64,000 nt of DNA from Dolomedes plantarius (taxonomy: Eukaryota > Arthropoda > Arachnida > Araneae > Dolomedidae): NCBI GenBank assembly GCA_907164885.2, contig OU015496.1:131523875-131587874 (forward strand). The letters run 5' to 3'. Numbering within the stretch: position 1 is the first letter of the stretch; each line of letters begins with the position of its first letter. This document shows positions 62,030 to 64,000 of the stretch, one piece after another. The notes under the pieces are model-generated. The model saw only the letters and a program-made list of their open reading frames with translations, was not told where the DNA came from and made no database searches. The translations under genes were made by a program, and so were the position numbers.

Positions 62030-63336
62030 CAGAGGCTGTTCACACATTTTTTAGACGACGTATATTGTATTCATAAACTAAATTACATAAAATTCTTGTG
62101 TTTCAAATGTTGTATTTGACATCCCTTATTCTGAACTATCTCTCGACATCGCAAATTCCAGGATAATAATTCCGTTTGAAGTGTCAGAAGAGGTATTCTA
62201 TCCCATTCCTCCTGAACAGCTTTCCAGAGTCCTGTAAGGGTTCTGGGACGAGGTTTGGATAATGCAGATTTTAAAAGTCCGAAAGCACAAAAATCCATAG
62301 GTGATACATCGGGAGATTTAGTAGGTATATCAGTGAAGGGTATGGCCTTGATACCAGTTTTTTGTTCCATTTCTTTTAGGAAATTTACAGTGGATTTTGA
62401 TGTGTGACTACTAGCTTTGTCCTGATGGAGTCTCACAGATTGATGGCACTGTGGGTACAGCGATGGTATTTCATTCAGAACAATTGACGATAAAATATGT
62501 TCCTGATAGTATTTGGAGTTAATCTTGAGATTTTTTTTCCACTCTCTTTATTTTTAACTTGCCATTATAAGAAAAACCAGCAACAATCATGAATCCCTAA
62601 GAAAAACTTTCTTTCGATTTTTTTAACCATGTACTTAATTTTTTTCTCCACTTTTATGATAATAAATGACTCTTTTTTTGTTGCAATCATTTAAATACAC
62701 CCATGATTCATCTATTGTGACAATTGTTTTCCATTTTTTTTGGATAAGTGTTTCTTATATAGAATTTTGCAGCGTGTCCTGCGTTCAGCGATATCATTTG
62801 GAAGAAGACGATGCAAATTGCGTTTTTCGCTTTCTTAAGATTAAAATCAACGTTTATCATTTTGTTTACAGTGGAAACCGAGCATTTTAATGATTTTGCA
62901 ACTGTCCTTTTACTAGGGGGATTTCCTTTTAACATTAAACAACGTACCTTTGCAATAGTCGAAGATGTCCGTTTTTTCCTTGGATACTTGTTTGGAATTT
63001 TTGTCCCACTTGAGACTCCAATTTGAAGCTTTTTCCTTTCTTGTTGACGATATTACCTATCGACGCTTTAGATATCACAAAACCATGACTCTCACATCGT
63101 TTTTGGATAACGGAGTATGCATATTTCTCTTCGGAAAGAGCATAAATGTAGCCTTCGAACCACTGCTTTGTTAAAAACGCCATTTTGAATAAAAACAAAA
63201 CTTTCAAGCCGCAGACGATAATTTTGACTTTTAAAAGTATAGTACAATTGCAATTATTTCTTTTGCTAGTTTTGCAGCAAACGATTTTTTATTACCGCTT
63301 ACCAAAATCGTCTAAAAAATGTGCCAACAGCCTCTG
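62030..63336 (-). mobile_element. DD41D (rosa-like) Tc1/mariner element, copy B, 1307 bp
   Basis: The left end CAGAGGCTGTTCACACATTT and the reversed right end CAGAGGCTGTTGGCACATTT extend to about 30 bases (TTTAGACGA). TA flanks both sides (62028-62029 and 63337-63338). It is longer than copy A because it keeps the central stretch near 62615-62710. The two copies are about 47 kb apart in the same orientation. Confidence 0.92.
62083..63183 (-). pseudogene. DD41D transposase, copy B, frame-shifted
   Basis: Minus-strand start MAFLTKQWFEGYIYALSEEK at 63183. The N-terminal DNA-binding part runs to about 62935, then a shift to SKRTVAKSLKCSVSTVNKM (second HTH). A stretch giving the first catalytic Asp region (TIDESWVY, about 62690-62720) is followed by shifted reading of a GFMIVAGFSYNGKLKI-like segment. 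From 62436 the frame is open to the end with HQDKASSHTS (second Asp) and SPDVSPMDFCAFGL (third Asp). Counting from the Asp of HQDK to that of SPMD gives 41 residues between, the DD41D spacing of rosa-type elements. The C terminus is LKHKNFM. Several frameshifts and stops; no active enzyme. Confidence 0.88.
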
Positions 63337-63339
63337 TAT

Positions 63340-63362
63340 TTATATTTATATATATACATATA
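63340..63362. repeat. Short (TA)n
   Basis: TA-rich tract after DD41D copy B. Confidence 0.8.
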
Positions 63363-63579
63363 TAAATGAGTAACATTCACTTCTATACAGATATACACAT
63401 CCTATACATTTTACTGATCTATACATAAGTAATACACATATGTCTATATACATTATAGATACCGTCAAACATTAATTACAATTCTTTAAAATAATAGATA
63501 TTTTTGATATATCGCGCACATCATATTTGATATATCTTGTGTTTCATGTTCTCATATATTGCAAGAAACAAATTAGTCA

Positions 63580-64000
63580 ATTATATTAATATAATTGAAG
63601 AAGACAAAATAAAAGAGCAATTAGTTCCTTTGTTGATACAAGAAATGTGACTTGCTGTTATATTATTGAAACACTTTACAGTAATTGAAATCAAAAATTC
63701 CTAAATAATTAAAAATTTATTTCCTCATAGGAAATTCTTATCTAAACGTTTAATGTCATAAACGGTACATTTAATTTTTCGCTTTTAAAATTAGTGTTCT
63801 GTGTTATATTCAAACGTATACTGCAATAAACAAAATACTCAGTTATGTTTGTTGAGATTAAACATGACAGAATAAAAGTGCAGTTAGTTCCCTTGTTAAT
63901 ACAAAAAGCGTGACGTGCACTTATTTTATTGGAATTGTTTGTAGCAATTGAAAGAAAATCCCCAAATCATTAAAACTGTAATTTTTCATAGGGATTTTTT
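63580..64000. repeat. Tandem repeat, ~263-bp period, runs off window
   Basis: The phrase AATAAAAG(A/T)GCA(A/G)TTAGTTCC..TTGTTAATAC-like is found near 63609 and again near 63872. Both copies continue through a GTGAC.TGC..TTAT.TTATTG(G)AA block, CAATTGAAA..AAAAT(T)CC.AAAT.ATTAAAA, and CATAGG(G/A). The second unit is cut by the window edge. Unknown family, noncoding. Confidence 0.75.

Overview
The window is eukaryotic nuclear DNA, AT-rich and repeat-dense. It is almost entirely mobile-element remains plus simple sequence. I find no convincing host gene: no intact multi-exon coding pattern, no rRNA, no functional tRNA and no CRISPR. The mixture of mariner, Tc1, pogo/Tigger, DD41D (rosa-like), BEL/Pao and Gypsy elements and tRNA-derived SINEs, with hundreds of bases of (TA)n, fits an arthropod. 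An arachnid such as an orb-weaving spider is my best guess, but that rests on recall of similar transposon proteins and nothing here proves it.

Layout. 0-9 kb: a diverged 88/180-bp tandem repeat, featureless AT-rich DNA, and a mariner-type MITE with about 100-bp inverted ends lying between two long (TA)n arrays. 9.4-18.3 kb: a 1485-bp Tc1 element with three in-frame stops, a decayed Tigger/pogo element, copy A of a DD41D mariner-like element, and the 5' part of a second Tc1 family. 18.7-31 kb: a 39-bp minisatellite present twice with shared flanks, a hAT MITE with a perfect 8-bp target duplication, two pogo MITEs and a 790-bp relative in one cluster, a 2.8-kb noncoding repeat containing a 0.2-kb-arm inverted repeat, and a 79-bp tandem repeat. 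32-33 kb: a reverse-transcriptase relic. 35.3-41.8 kb: a complete BEL/Pao retrotransposon on the minus strand with identical 318-bp LTRs, a 5-bp target duplication, and one gag-pol frame cut by three stop codons. 42.7-45 kb: a Tc1 relic and a near-intact Tc1 element. 45.6-49.2 kb: a Gypsy-like LTR element that carries gag but no pol. 49.4-51.4 kb: a mariner and a 0.7-kb (TA)n array. 51.6-53.6 kb: a 5'-truncated Gypsy pol with its 3' LTR. 53.7-60.6 kb: three mariners, one Tc1 and one SINE. 60.9-64 kb: a coding relic of a family I know only as uncharacterised, copy B of the DD41D element, and the start of a 263-bp tandem repeat.

Functionally the elements are independent parasites. What links them is site choice. 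Most DNA transposons here belong to superfamilies that target TA, and most end directly in (TA)n, so the microsatellites and the transposons appear to have built up together. No transposase or polymerase frame is fully open, so nothing here looks autonomously active as written. The BEL/Pao copy is the youngest insertion (identical LTRs), yet it is already broken at three codons. I did not find a new defence or regulatory system. The observations most worth following are that BEL/Pao copy, the gag-only LTR element, the TA-array nesting, and the two composite noncoding repeats at 18.7-20.8 kb and 25.8-28.6 kb.
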